Shown: in pieces, positions 26,243-35,107 of the stretch | Layout of the letters: the number at the start of each line of letters is the position of its first letter | How positions within the stretch are numbered: the stretch's first letter is position 1 | DNA from: DASRDR01 sp035550795 | GTDB taxonomy: Bacteria; Methylomirabilota; Methylomirabilia; Rokubacteriales; DASRDR01 | DNA: 64,000 nucleotides | Direction of reading: 5' to 3' | Assembly: GCA_035550795.1 (NCBI GenBank) | Contig: DASZOL010000052.1 | Location: 124,001-188,000, forward strand | Position numbers and translations under genes: made by a program | The notes under the pieces: generated by a model | The model's database searches: none | What the model saw: the letters and a program-made list of their open reading frames with translations, nothing else | Told to the model about the DNA's origin: nothing

Positions 26243-26509
26243 ATGAAGATCTGGACACGGTTCGGCGTCGCCCTCGCGGCCCCGATTCTGCTGTGGAGCG
26301 GGACCGCGCTCGGGCAAGCGGCCAAGCCACCGGCGAGCCAGGGCAATACACCCCGGACGGTGGAAGGCGAGGTCATCAAGATCGACCGCGCGCAGGGGCG
26401 CGTCACGATCCGGGCCAGCGACGGGACGATTCACGAGTTCCAGGCCTCGAAGGAGACCCTCCAGGATCTGAAGGAAGGCGACCGCATCGAGGCTCGGCTC
26501 CGGCAGTGA
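26243..26509 (+). CDS. small periplasmic DUF1344-like protein
   Basis: 88 residues. The signal peptide MKIWTRFGVALAAPILLWSG ends near TALGQA; the mature 60 residues form a compact strand-rich unit, TVEGEVIKIDRAQGRVTIRA followed by DGTIHEFQ and LKEGDRIEARLR, resembling OB-like DUF1344/DUF5666 periplasmic modules. The site AAGGGAGG precedes the ATG. Second gene of the envelope pair. No known activity. Confidence 0.78.
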   Translation: MKIWTRFGVALAAPILLWSGTALGQAAKPPASQGNTPRTVEGEVIKIDRAQGRVTIRASDGTIHEFQASKETLQDLKEGDRIEARLRQ

Positions 26510-26920
26510 GCGCGAGCCGGCTGGCCCGGTACGCGGGGTCGGCGGGTGCTCGGGATCGGTGAGCGCCCTCCCGAACGGGGAGCGCTCGACTGAGGACGGC
26601 CCGGCAACGGCGCCGGGCCGTCCTCCGGCGTTCGTGGACTGGCGGTGGAAACCGCGGGAGTGGCGGCGGCGCCGGCAGACCAGCGACCTGGCCCGAGTCC
26701 GGGGAGACCTTCAGTGTCGAGACGTCCACCGCCTCGAATGCGCCCCCCGGGACACGCCGCAGCCACGTCACGAGCTCGTCGTTGTTTCGGGCGCGGTGAC
26801 GAAGGGAATCTCCTATCGGACCGCCGTCCCACATCCCCGCCCCGAAGTCCGGAGATTCGGCAAGCGCGGCGCCGCGGGGCGTCAGGGCCCGCCTCTCGGG
26901 GGGCGCGATACACTGGGGCT
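26510..26920. other. non-coding stretch with one strong hairpin
   Basis: 411 bases between the small envelope genes and the membrane-protein gene. Apart from the hairpin at 26594-26623 I see no gene; the open frames here on either strand are compositional. It presumably holds the promoter of the next gene. Confidence 0.5.
26594..26623 (+). terminator. 12-bp perfect hairpin (candidate terminator)
   Basis: The arms ggacggcccggc (26594-26605) and gccgggccgtcc (26612-26623) are perfect complements around a six-base loop, 85 bases after the last envelope gene. The stem is very stable; there is no T-run, as is common in GC-rich genomes. Confidence 0.65.
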
Positions 26921-28093
26921 ATGGCAGGGATTCATCCGGGAAGTCCGCCGGATGGGGTGACGAAGGGATGTGGCTGGCGAACCGGTGGGGTAGCGGTCGA
27001 GCCCGAGCCCAGGGTAGCGGTGGCTACGCCATCCGGACGTGGCGCCGTGACCGTCGGGGGTGCCCCCTTCGACTGGTTGATGGCGGGCCTGGGCGCCTGG
27101 CTTCTGGGAGGCCTCTATCTCGACGGGTGGGCGCACATCCACGTTCCCGCCCTCGAGACGTTCTTCACACCGTGGCACGCGGTCCTCTACTCGGGCTACG
27201 TGGCGAACGCCGCGGCTCTCGTCGTGACCTTCTGCCGGAACCGCCGCCGGGGCGCGGCGCGGTCGAGGGCCTTGCCAGCCGGCTACCGGCTCTCCCTGGT
27301 CGGCGTGTTCATCTTCTTCTTCGCCGGCGTGGCCGACATGCTGTGGCACGTCGCCTTCGGGATCGAGGACGGCGTCGAGGGGCTCATCAGCCCGAGCCAT
27401 CTCGCGCTCGCCCTGGGCGGCGGGCTCATCGTGACGGGGCCGCTCAGGGCCGGGCTCCGCGGCCCTGTGGTGCCCAACCCGACCTGGCTCTCCCGGATGC
27501 CCATGGTCGTGTCCATGACCCTCGTCCTCTCGCTCATCACGTTCTTCACCGAGTACGCGAGCCCCTACGGAACCACGTGGGTGAGCCAGGCGGCGGCATC
27601 CGGAACGCAGGGGGAGGCGTTTGTGTACCAGTCGGTCGGGCTCGCCGGCTTCCTGGTTCAGGCCGCCGTCCTGATGGCGCTGGTTCTGTTCGTGCTTCGA
27701 AGCCGGCCTCTCCCCGTCGGGAGTCTCACGACCCTGCTATCGGTGAATGTCGCGCTGATGGCGATCATTCATGACAAGTACCTCGACACGGGTCCCTACC
27801 CCCTGATCGGCGCCGCCGTCCTGGCGGGACTGATCGGAGACGCTCTTCTCTGGTGGCTCCGGCCCTCGCCCGTCCGCCCGCGCGCGTTCCGCACGGTGGC
27901 GTTCGCCATCCCGGCCGTCCAGTATCTCGGGTACTTCGTCGCGGTCATGTGGTGGGCGCACGTCACCTGGTCCGTCCACCTCTGGACCGGAGCCATCGTC
28001 ATCGCCGGAGGCGTCGGCTGGCTCGTCAGCTACCTGGTCGTCGCCCCGCGCCTCGGCCTCGCCCCGGCTCCGCCGTCGATTCCCGAGCGATAG
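26921..28093 (+). CDS. polytopic membrane protein with conserved-looking histidines
   Basis: About 390 residues. After a 45-residue leader come roughly nine hydrophobic helices. Several membrane-border segments carry histidines: DGWAHIHVPALETFFTPWHA, ADMLWHVAFGIEDGVEG, SPSHLALALGGG, IIHDKYLDTG and VMWWAHVTWSVHLWTG. This could indicate heme or metal binding, but I do not recognise the family. ATG 26921 is preceded by GGGG; a GTG at 26989 is an alternative. It stands alone on the plus strand. Confidence 0.75.
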   Translation: MAGIHPGSPPDGVTKGCGWRTGGVAVEPEPRVAVATPSGRGAVTVGGAPFDWLMAGLGAWLLGGLYLDGWAHIHVPALETFFTPWHAVLYSGYVANAAALVVTFCRNRRRGAARSRALPAGYRLSLVGVFIFFFAGVADMLWHVAFGIEDGVEGLISPSHLALALGGGLIVTGPLRAGLRGPVVPNPTWLSRMPMVVSMTLVLSLITFFTEYASPYGTTWVSQAAASGTQGEAFVYQSVGLAGFLVQAAVLMALVLFVLRSRPLPVGSLTTLLSVNVALMAIIHDKYLDTGPYPLIGAAVLAGLIGDALLWWLRPSPVRPRAFRTVAFAIPAVQYLGYFVAVMWWAHVTWSVHLWTGAIVIAGGVGWLVSYLVVAPRLGLAPAPPSIPER

Positions 28094-28623
28094 CCGGCGC
28101 ATCAGTCCGGCTCGAGCCGGTCCTCGCCACGCGCCGGCCCACGACGTGGGTGGCGGCGGCCACCAGGGCGAGTTTCCACACTGCGTTGCGGCGCTCGGCT
28201 CGCGAGTAGCGTAGGAGTGTACGGCGGGGTGACGCGGCGAGGCCGGGGTCATCGACGGCGTTTGCGTGAGCCCTCGATGTGTCTGGCTGCGGGGCAGCTC
28301 ACCCAGCATGGGCACCGGCTTCGGCATGCTTCCTCGCGGGAGAGGTAGCCCGCCAATGTGTCCGGCAAGCTCCGCTTCCCGTCCGTTCTCTCCAGGCTGA
28401 GGTGTCGCCTGGGCGGATGACGGGACGCCCGCCCTACGGAGCCCACGGAGCATCGACGGGCACGCGCGCCAGCGACTGCGGGACGCCGGCGCCGCCTTCC
28501 GGGCCTTGCCGGTCCAAGCCTGGGCACGCTAGACTCCGGCGACCCCGGCGACGATCCCCCGGGGCGTGTTGGCGCCCTTCATCCCGGGCCGGCGAGCGGC
28601 GGGTCCGGCCGTCGAGGAGAATC
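28094..28623. other. 530-base intergenic stretch
   Basis: No gene supported. Open frames on both strands run through it but have arginine/proline-rich, compositional translations. Nothing resembling an RNA gene or repeat was found by eye. The strong GAGGAGAATC ribosome site at its right end belongs to the following gene. Confidence 0.45.
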
Positions 28624-30828
28624 ATGCTTCCGCTGACCGGCTATGCCGACCGCTTCTCCGTCGCCCCTGGCGAGACCATCGCCTTCAAGGTATCGAGCAC
28701 TGCCGCGACGCCCTATCAGGCCCGCCTGGTGCGCCTGATCTCGGGCGACCCGAACCCCGCGGGCCCGGGGATCAAGGAGGAACCCGTCCCCGCCCCGTTC
28801 GCCGAAAGCTACCCCTCTCGCGTCCAGCCGGTCCCGCTCGGCTCCTACCTCCGTGTCCCGGACGCGCCGGTGTTCCGTCAGCTCGACAGCTTCACGGTGG
28901 TCGCGACGATCTGGCCCACCACGCCCGAGCAGGGGCGCCAGGGCATCGTCGCGCGCCTCGACCCGAGGGCCGGCAAGGGGTTCGCGCTCTTCGTGGACAG
29001 CCGGGGCGTCGGCGCCCTGATCGGCAACGGACGCGGCGGCATCGAGACGGTCCAGGTCGGCAAGCCCCTCCTGGCGAGGACCTGGTACCGCGTGTGGGCG
29101 ACGTACGACGGGGCCACGCGTACGCTCGCCGCGGGCCAGACGCCCCTCCTTCCGCGGGTACGAGCGGACGACGCCGGCCACGCGGCCGTCACCCTCGATT
29201 TCTCACCCGCACTCGACAGCGGCACCCCCCTCCTGGTCGCCGCGCTGGGTGGCGCCCCGGTGGCAGGTCACTACAACGGCAAGATCGAGCGGCCGGCGCT
29301 CTACGACGTCGCGCTCGCAGGAGCCGCCATCCCGCCGGCGCCGGACGGGGAGTCCGGCCGGCACCTGGTAGCGGCGTGGGACTTCAGCCGCGAGATCTCC
29401 AGCACGTGCGCAGTGGACGTGGGACCGAGCAGGCTTCACGGGGAGCTGGTGAACCTCCCGGCCCGCGCCATGATGGGCTCGACGTGGACGGGCGAGGAGA
29501 TGTGCTGGCGCCACGCGCCCGATCAGTACGGCGCCATCCACTTCCACGACGATGACCTGTACGACTGCGGGTGGGCCACCGATTTCAGCTACACCGTGCC
29601 CGAGGGGCTCCGGAGCGGCGTGTACGCGGTGCGGCTGCGCGCGGGCGACGTCGAGGACATGATCCCGTTCTTCGTCCGCCCCCGGCGCGGACGCCCGACG
29701 GCCGACGTCTGCGTGCTGATGCCCACCTTCACCTACATCGTGTACGCGAACATCGCACGGGGCGTCACCGACGACGAGTACCGGACCCGCGTGACGGCCT
29801 GGGGGGCGCGTCCGTGGACCACCGACGAGCACCAGGACTACGGGCTGTCGACCTACAACTATCACCACGACGGGAGCGGGATCGCCTACTCCTCACGCCT
29901 CCGCCCCATCCTGAATCTCCGCTCGAGCTTTCTGGCGTACGTGGACCCGCGCGGGTCGGGAGTCCGCCACCTGCCTGCGGACCTCTACCTCCTCGACTGG
30001 CTGGAGCAGATGGGCCACCGCTACGACGTGGTCACCGACGAGGACCTCCACGCCGAAGGGCTCCAGCTGCTCGCCCCGTACAAGGTCGTCCTCACGCCGA
30101 CGCACCCCGAGTACCAGAGTCTGCAGACGATGGACGCGCTGGCGGCCTACCTTGAGCGCGGCGGCCGGCTCATGTATCTCGGCGGTAACGGCTTCTACTG
30201 GCGGGTTGCGGCCCATCCCGCCGTGCCGGGCGCGCTGGAGGTACGGCGTGCCGAGGGCGGCATCCGGGCCTGGGCCGCCGAGCCGGGCGAGTACTTCATG
30301 TGCCTGGACGGCCAGTATGGCGGGCTCTGGCGCCGCAACGGACGGCCCCCGCAGAAGCTGGCCGGCGTCGGGTTCACTTCCCAGGGTCCGTTCGAGGGCT
30401 CGTACTACCGCCGCCTCCCCGCGTCGCAGGACCACCGGGCCTCCTGGATCTTCGAGGGCGTTCCAGACGAGATCCTCGGCGACTTCGGGCTGTCCGGCGG
30501 CGGCGCGGCCGGCTTCGAGCTGGATCGCGCCGACCTGCGGCTCGGCACGCCGCATCACGCGCTGATCGTGGCCTCGTCGGAGAAGAAGCACGACCTCGCG
30601 AAGTTCGTGCTCGTCCCCGAGGACTGGCTCACGCACGTCGCGACCTGGCCCGGAGACCCGCCCGACAAGCTGATCCGGGCGGATATGGTGTTCTTCGAGA
30701 CGCCGAACGGCGGGGCCGTCTTCTCGGTCGGGTCGATCACCTTCTGCGGGAGCCTCTCGCACAACGGCTACCGGAACAGCATCTCTCGCATCACCGAGAA
30801 CGTCCTGCGCCGCTTCGCGGCGCCGTGA
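28624..30828 (+). CDS. N,N-dimethylformamidase-like large subunit
   Basis: 734 residues. The N terminus (MLPLTGYADRFSVAPGETI) and the C-terminal half match the DMFase beta-subunit family. Residues of about 85-260 look like a LamG/concanavalin module (FTVVATIWPTTPEQGRQGIV, NGKIERPALYDVAL). DMFase hydrolyses dimethylformamide at an Fe site held by two Tyr and one Glu. Candidate ligands here are Tyr371 (TFTY), Tyr411 or Tyr413 (STYNYHHDG) and Glu496 (HPEY), with spacing close to that I recall for the Paracoccus enzyme. The small subunit gene is absent. It could act on another amide. GGAG lies just upstream of the ATG. Confidence 0.82.
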   Translation: MLPLTGYADRFSVAPGETIAFKVSSTAATPYQARLVRLISGDPNPAGPGIKEEPVPAPFAESYPSRVQPVPLGSYLRVPDAPVFRQLDSFTVVATIWPTTPEQGRQGIVARLDPRAGKGFALFVDSRGVGALIGNGRGGIETVQVGKPLLARTWYRVWATYDGATRTLAAGQTPLLPRVRADDAGHAAVTLDFSPALDSGTPLLVAALGGAPVAGHYNGKIERPALYDVALAGAAIPPAPDGESGRHLVAAWDFSREISSTCAVDVGPSRLHGELVNLPARAMMGSTWTGEEMCWRHAPDQYGAIHFHDDDLYDCGWATDFSYTVPEGLRSGVYAVRLRAGDVEDMIPFFVRPRRGRPTADVCVLMPTFTYIVYANIARGVTDDEYRTRVTAWGARPWTTDEHQDYGLSTYNYHHDGSGIAYSSRLRPILNLRSSFLAYVDPRGSGVRHLPADLYLLDWLEQMGHRYDVVTDEDLHAEGLQLLAPYKVVLTPTHPEYQSLQTMDALAAYLERGGRLMYLGGNGFYWRVAAHPAVPGALEVRRAEGGIRAWAAEPGEYFMCLDGQYGGLWRRNGRPPQKLAGVGFTSQGPFEGSYYRRLPASQDHRASWIFEGVPDEILGDFGLSGGGAAGFELDRADLRLGTPHHALIVASSEKKHDLAKFVLVPEDWLTHVATWPGDPPDKLIRADMVFFETPNGGAVFSVGSITFCGSLSHNGYRNSISRITENVLRRFAAP

Positions 30829-30917
30829 CCGACGCGCACGCCACCCGCCTCGGATCCCGCCGGTGCGGCCGCCCCCCGCGACGTCCCCGGCCCGCCGGGC
30901 CCCGGGAGCAGGCCGGG

Positions 30918-31175
30918 CTATCGTGCGGTACCCGTCACGTCCAGTGGCGCCGGGCTCTCGCCCCCAGGCGCACTGACGGGCGGCTGGGCGGCGGGCCCGT
31001 TACCGGGAGGGGGCGAGAGGTTGATACCACGCTTGATAGCCTGGCTCCGCACCGCGTCCGGGCTCCGCTGGAGCTTGGTCCCGATCGTGTGCGCCGGTGT
31101 GTTGCGTGACGCGAGCTGCTGAAGGGCGCGGAGCTCGTCCACGGTCCAGTGCTTTCCTTGTCGCTCCGACGGCAT
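30918..31175 (-). CDS. small SANT/Myb-like protein
   Basis: 85 residues. HWTVDELRALQQLASRNTPA, IGTKLQRSPDAVRSQAIKRG reads as a three-helix SANT/Myb-type or helix-turn-helix unit, with the Trp and the AVRSQA recognition-like helix; the last 30 residues are Pro/Gly-rich and disordered. The ATG at 31175 has AAGGGA six bases upstream and is preferred over GTG 31190. Small proteins of this type are widespread and poorly characterised; DNA binding is plausible. It is convergent with the DMFase-like gene. Confidence 0.75.
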   Translation of the reverse strand: MPSERQGKHWTVDELRALQQLASRNTPAHTIGTKLQRSPDAVRSQAIKRGINLSPPPGNGPAAQPPVSAPGGESPAPLDVTGTAR

Positions 31176-31322
31176 CTCAATCCCTTTCACCGCACGAGGC
31201 CGAACCTTGGTGGCCCCACGCCTGGTTGGAGTCTCGCTTCACGGGGCGCCTCGCCGCGACGAGGGGCCGGTCACAGGGCCTTCGACCGACGCGTGGGCCA
31301 CGCGATTTCGAGTGGTTGCGCG

Positions 31323-31451
31323 TCACCGACAGTCCGGATGGCCGCACGCGCACCGGGGGGCCTGCTCACCCTGGTGCTGCTCACAGTGTGGACTGCAAAA
31401 CGTGCGTCCCGCTTCCACCCGGCACTTGCATGCGTCGTGTCTACATTTCAT
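31323..31451 (-). CDS. bacterial metallothionein, 42 residues
   Basis: MKCRHDACKCRVEAGRTFCS continues with PHCEQH and APRCACGHPDCR: 8 Cys (3, 8, 10, 19, 23, 34, 36, 41) and 4 His (5, 22, 26, 38). The CxC, the CSPHC turn and the CxCGHPxC ending match SmtA-type bacterial metallothioneins, which sequester Zn or other soft metals in the cytoplasm. The ATG at 31451 has GGGAGGGA upstream; the longer open frame is not needed. It is on the same strand as the SANT-like gene, 147 bases upstream of it. Confidence 0.85.
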   Translation of the reverse strand: MKCRHDACKCRVEAGRTFCSPHCEQHQGEQAPRCACGHPDCR

Positions 31452-31753
31452 GACGTTCCCTCCCTGCGTGCATGTCGCACCGAGGCTCGCTGCATGTTCA
31501 AGACGAGTGCCAGCGGGACGCGAGAGCGCCGGCAGGACCTTTGCTCCGGTTAGCGGGCTTCCCCGGGTTCCCAAAGCGTGTCGCGGCGTCAAGATCCCTC
31601 GCCAACATGTCGCGCCGGCGTCAGCCTGTCGGACGCATCGAGTGAGCCGGACGGTTGCCGGAGCGGAATTCCCCTGACCTGCGCCGATGCGCAGGGACGT
31701 GACTCACCCGAGCATGCCGTCGCGGGTGCAGGGGAGCGGGCGTGTGGGTCAAG
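31452..31753. other. 302-base stretch without a supported gene
   Basis: This separates the metallothionein gene from the upstream minus-strand hypothetical gene. It should contain the metallothionein promoter. I see no clear operator or hairpin. Confidence 0.4.
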
Positions 31754-32281
31754 CTACCACGCGGGCGGACAGGCGAGGTGCCAGCGAGACACCCCGTCGA
31801 CCACGAGGGGATCGTCGGCCAGGAGAGGTCCCTCACAGTGGGTGCAGCGGGGTCCCGGCAGCGACCGCACCCTGAGCGCCGCGAAGTATGAGAGGAGACG
31901 GGGCTCGCCGGGCCCCCGCCGGCTCCTCAACGCCTCGACCGAGGCCCGAAGGAGGTTGCGCACCCAGGCCCTGGCGACCGGGTCGATGACGCCGCGTTCC
32001 AGCGGGCGCCGGGGCAGGAGGACCCCCTTGCCCGCCTGCCGCGGGATCTCGAGCAGCACCGCGTACTGGCGGTCGGCAGGAAGCAGCCTGCACTCGACGT
32101 CCTCTGCCGGGATGCGAGCCTCGGCGAGCAGGGATACGATCCAGGAGACGATCGGCGGAGCCGGCCCGTCCAGCGCCGGAAGGCCTACGGCTGCCTGACA
32201 TGAGACGTCAGGACGTCTTGGGGCGGCATCGGCCTCACCCACCGATCCGCCTACACCAGAGATGTCAGGCCCGTCGGACAT
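31754..32281 (-). CDS. hypothetical protein with C-terminal Cys/His motif
   Basis: About 175 residues, not recognised. The body reads PIVSWIVSLLAEARIPAEDV, CRLLPADRQYAVLLEIPR, with a helix WVRNLLRASVEALRSR. The last 30 residues hold CTHCEGPLLADD and RWHLACP, a CxxC...HxxxC arrangement that could bind zinc as a LIM-like or ribbon module. The ATG at 32281 has only a weak ribosome site. There is no signal peptide or membrane segment. Confidence 0.6.
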   Translation of the reverse strand: MSDGPDISGVGGSVGEADAAPRRPDVSCQAAVGLPALDGPAPPIVSWIVSLLAEARIPAEDVECRLLPADRQYAVLLEIPRQAGKGVLLPRRPLERGVIDPVARAWVRNLLRASVEALRSRRGPGEPRLLSYFAALRVRSLPGPRCTHCEGPLLADDPLVVDGVSRWHLACPPAW

Positions 32282-32532
32282 GCATCGCTCGCGGCAGCTC
32301 GTGGACCAAGTTGACGAATCTACGTGCAACCCTCAGGCCGGGCGCCGTTCCTCCGCCGGTCGCGCGACGCCACCCTGTACGAGCCCGCGTGTGGCGGCCA
32401 TCTTGTCGAGATGGCGTCAATCCTGCCGTTCGCACCATGGCGCCGGCGGGCGCTGGATGGGCGAGCGGCGTCTGGGTGCCACCGACCCGCGCCTCGCTCC
32501 GCCGCCGAATCTGGGGTGGCTGATACACTTCA

Positions 32533-34233
32533 GTGGTGCGTTACTGCGCGCTGGCGTGCGACTACGACGGCACTTTGGCCTCCGAGGGCCGCGCCGGCGC
32601 TGAGGCGCTGGACGCGCTGCGTCGCCTTCGGGAGTCCGGCCGGAAGCTGATCCTTGTCACGGGCCGCCTGCTGCCAGACCTGCGCGAGCTGCTGGCGCCG
32701 CTCGACCTCTTCGACCGGATCGTCGCCGAGAACGGCGCGGTCCTCTACCATCCCGCAACCCGCGAGGAGCGGCAGCTCGCCGAGCCGCCGCCGGCGGAGT
32801 TCCTGTCGACGCTCGTCGGTCGCGGTGTCGCGCCGCTCGAGTCGGGCCGCGTGATCGTGGCCACCGCGCGTCCGCACGAGACGACGGTCCTGGCAGCCAT
32901 CCGCGACCTCGGCCTGGAACTGCAGGTCATCTTCAATCGCGAGGCCGTGATGGTGCTGCCATCCGGAGTCAACAAGGGAACGGGCCTGCGCGCCGCGCTG
33001 GGCGAGCTGGGGCTCTCGCCCCACAACGCGGTCGGCGTGGGTGACGCCGAGAACGACCATGGCTTCCTGGAGCTGTGCGAGTGCGCGGTCGCCGTCGCGG
33101 ACGCGCTGCCCTCGGTCCGGCAGCGCGCTCATCTCGTGACAGGCGGCGAGAACATCCTGGGCGTCGCGGAGCTGGCGGCTCGGATCCTCGATGACGACCT
33201 CGCGGGTGTCGTCCGCCGAGACGTCGTCCTCGGACGAACGCTCGATGACCGCGAGGTGACCGCGGACGCCTCCGGGGAGAACATCCTGATCGCCGGGTCG
33301 TCAGGCGGCGGGAAGTCGACGCTCGCGAGCGGATTCCTGGAACAGCTCCACGACCAGGAGTATCAGTTCTGCATCGTCGATCCCGAGGGAGACTTCCAGG
33401 GAATCGCGTCGGCCGCGGTCATCGGGGACTCCCAGCGCGCCCCGGCGGTGCGCGAGGTGATGCAACTGCTCGAGACGCCCACCCAGAGCGTCGCCGTCAA
33501 TCTTCTCGGCGTTGGGCTTGAGCATCGGCCGACGTTCTTCGCGCAGCTCCTGGCGGCGCTCCTTGAGCTGCGGGCGCGCAGCGGCCGCCCACACTGGCTG
33601 GTCATCGACGAGGCGCATCACCTGCTCCCGCGGGAGCGTGCCGACGCGCAGCTCACCGTGCCGCAGTCGCTGCAGGGCATCCTGCTGATCACGGTGCATC
33701 CCGAGCACGTGGCGCCCACCATTCTCTCGTCGACGGACCTCGCGGTCATTATCGGAAAGACTCCACGCCAGACCCTTGCAGGCTTCGCCGCGATGCGGCA
33801 GGTTCCGGTTCCACCGGTGCCTCTTCCGGACCTTCCCATGGGCGAGGGCCTCGCGTGGCGCCCGGCAAGTGGAGAGAGCCCGGTGCAGTTCCGCGGCGTC
33901 GTGCCGCGCGGAGAGCGGCGGCGGCATCGCCGGAAATACGCCGACGGAGAGCTTCCGCCCGAGCGTTCCTTCTACTTTCGCGGCGTCGACGGCAAACTGA
34001 ATCTCCGGGCGCAGAATCTCAGGATCTTCCTCCAGGTGGCGGACGGCGTGGACGAGACGACCTGGCGCCACCACCTCGACAATGGCGATGTGGCCCGCTG
34101 GCTGCGCGATGCGATTAAGGATCCGGAGCTCGCCCTGCAGGTGGCCGCTCTCGCTCAGCAGCAGATGTCCGCGGACACGACGCGCCGGCAGGTGCGGGCG
34201 CTGATCGAGGAGCGCTACACCGAGGCGGGCTAG
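32533..34233 (+). CDS. HAD hydrolase fused to HerA/FtsK-like P-loop ATPase
   Basis: 566 residues. The N-terminal part (1-225) is a Cof/SPP-type HAD phosphatase: Asp10 and Asp12 in DYDGTLA, Thr43 in TGR, Lys148, and GVGDAENDHGF (Asp171, Asp175). The C-terminal part (230-566) is an ATPase: Walker A GSSGGGKST (255-263), DPEGDFQG, Walker B LVIDEAHH (Asp359, Glu360) and ILLITVHPEHVAP, like HerA/DUF87 or VirB4-type proteins. All catalytic residues of both halves seem present. The start is GTG 32533 or 32536 without a strong site. The role is unknown; the ATPase may act on nucleic acid or a large complex while the HAD half handles a phosphosugar or nucleotide. Confidence 0.85.
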   Translation: MVRYCALACDYDGTLASEGRAGAEALDALRRLRESGRKLILVTGRLLPDLRELLAPLDLFDRIVAENGAVLYHPATREERQLAEPPPAEFLSTLVGRGVAPLESGRVIVATARPHETTVLAAIRDLGLELQVIFNREAVMVLPSGVNKGTGLRAALGELGLSPHNAVGVGDAENDHGFLELCECAVAVADALPSVRQRAHLVTGGENILGVAELAARILDDDLAGVVRRDVVLGRTLDDREVTADASGENILIAGSSGGGKSTLASGFLEQLHDQEYQFCIVDPEGDFQGIASAAVIGDSQRAPAVREVMQLLETPTQSVAVNLLGVGLEHRPTFFAQLLAALLELRARSGRPHWLVIDEAHHLLPRERADAQLTVPQSLQGILLITVHPEHVAPTILSSTDLAVIIGKTPRQTLAGFAAMRQVPVPPVPLPDLPMGEGLAWRPASGESPVQFRGVVPRGERRRHRRKYADGELPPERSFYFRGVDGKLNLRAQNLRIFLQVADGVDETTWRHHLDNGDVARWLRDAIKDPELALQVAALAQQQMSADTTRRQVRALIEERYTEAG

Positions 34234-34342
34234 GACCCGGTGCCGGGGAATGGCCCGGCTGGGAGGGGGCGCGACCGCTGCCGGATCGCGAGGCCTCGCG
34301 GGCGGCGACGGCAGGCAGGTGCGCCGCGGTAGCCCGTCGCGC

Positions 34343-35107
34343 CTACGCCCGCCGATGCAACCGGTGGTCGACGACCAGGAGCGCCGCGTTCGCCGAGCCC
34401 GCGAACGCCACCAGCATGAAGGTGAGCGACATGATCACGTCCATGTTGTGGAGCCCGATCGCGTTCATCAGCATGAAGCCGAGGCCGCGACGCGAGCCGA
34501 ACATCTCGCTCAGCAGGGTGCCGATCAGCGTCAGCGCGAAGCCGACCCGGAGCCCGGTGAACACCTCCGGCAAGGTCGCTGGCAGGAGCACGGAGCGCAG
34601 CAGCGCCCAGGGGGAGAGGCGCAGGATCCGTCCCGTCTTGATGAACACGGGATTGATGTTGCGCACGGCGTTCATGGTGAAGAGCGTGATGGGGATCACG
34701 CCGTGCAGCGCCCCGAAGGCGACCTCGGCGCGAATCCCTATGCCAAAGAACAGCAGGATGATCGGGTAGAGCGTCACCTTGGGGATGGAGTAGACGGCCA
34801 CCAGGACCGGCTCCGCGACCTCGCCCGACAGCCGGTGGTAGCCGAGAAGCGCGCCGGCCAGAACGCCAGCTCCCGCGGCGAGCAGGAGTGCGACGAGGAA
34901 CGCCCCCAGGGTGGCGCCGGCGTGGGGCCAGAACTCGGCGGAGGCCAGCGTCTGGACCGTGTGGCGCAGCGTGCCGAGGGGCGTGGTCATCGCGACGTCC
35001 CCGCCCCACAGGTGCGCGAGCTGCCACAGCCCAAGCACCACGCCGCTGAGGATGACGAGGTCGAAGGCCCGGCTGCGGAGGATCGGGGGCGACGCGACGC
35101 GATTCAC
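34343..35107 (-). CDS. ABC transporter permease, NitT/TauT type (SsuC-like)
   Basis: 254 residues, six helices. GTLGAFLVALLLAAGAGVLAG, VYSIPKVTLYPIILLFFGIG and the EAA loop GRILRLSPWALLRSVLLPATLPEVFTG mark the SsuC/TauC/NrtB family. It starts at GTG 35107, overlapping the upstream permease stop by four bases (GTGA), with GAGGG upstream. Last gene of the operon. Confidence 0.9.
   Translation of the reverse strand: MNRVASPPILRSRAFDLVILSGVVLGLWQLAHLWGGDVAMTTPLGTLRHTVQTLASAEFWPHAGATLGAFLVALLLAAGAGVLAGALLGYHRLSGEVAEPVLVAVYSIPKVTLYPIILLFFGIGIRAEVAFGALHGVIPITLFTMNAVRNINPVFIKTGRILRLSPWALLRSVLLPATLPEVFTGLRVGFALTLIGTLLSEMFGSRRGLGFMLMNAIGLHNMDVIMSLTFMLVAFAGSANAALLVVDHRLHRRA

Noticed and set aside
28249..28527. 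Minus-strand frames in the gap before the DMFase-like gene, with Cys-containing peptides (SREEACRSRCPCWVS)
   Set aside because: No start with a ribosome site, no recognisable family, and composition is close to the other shadow frames.
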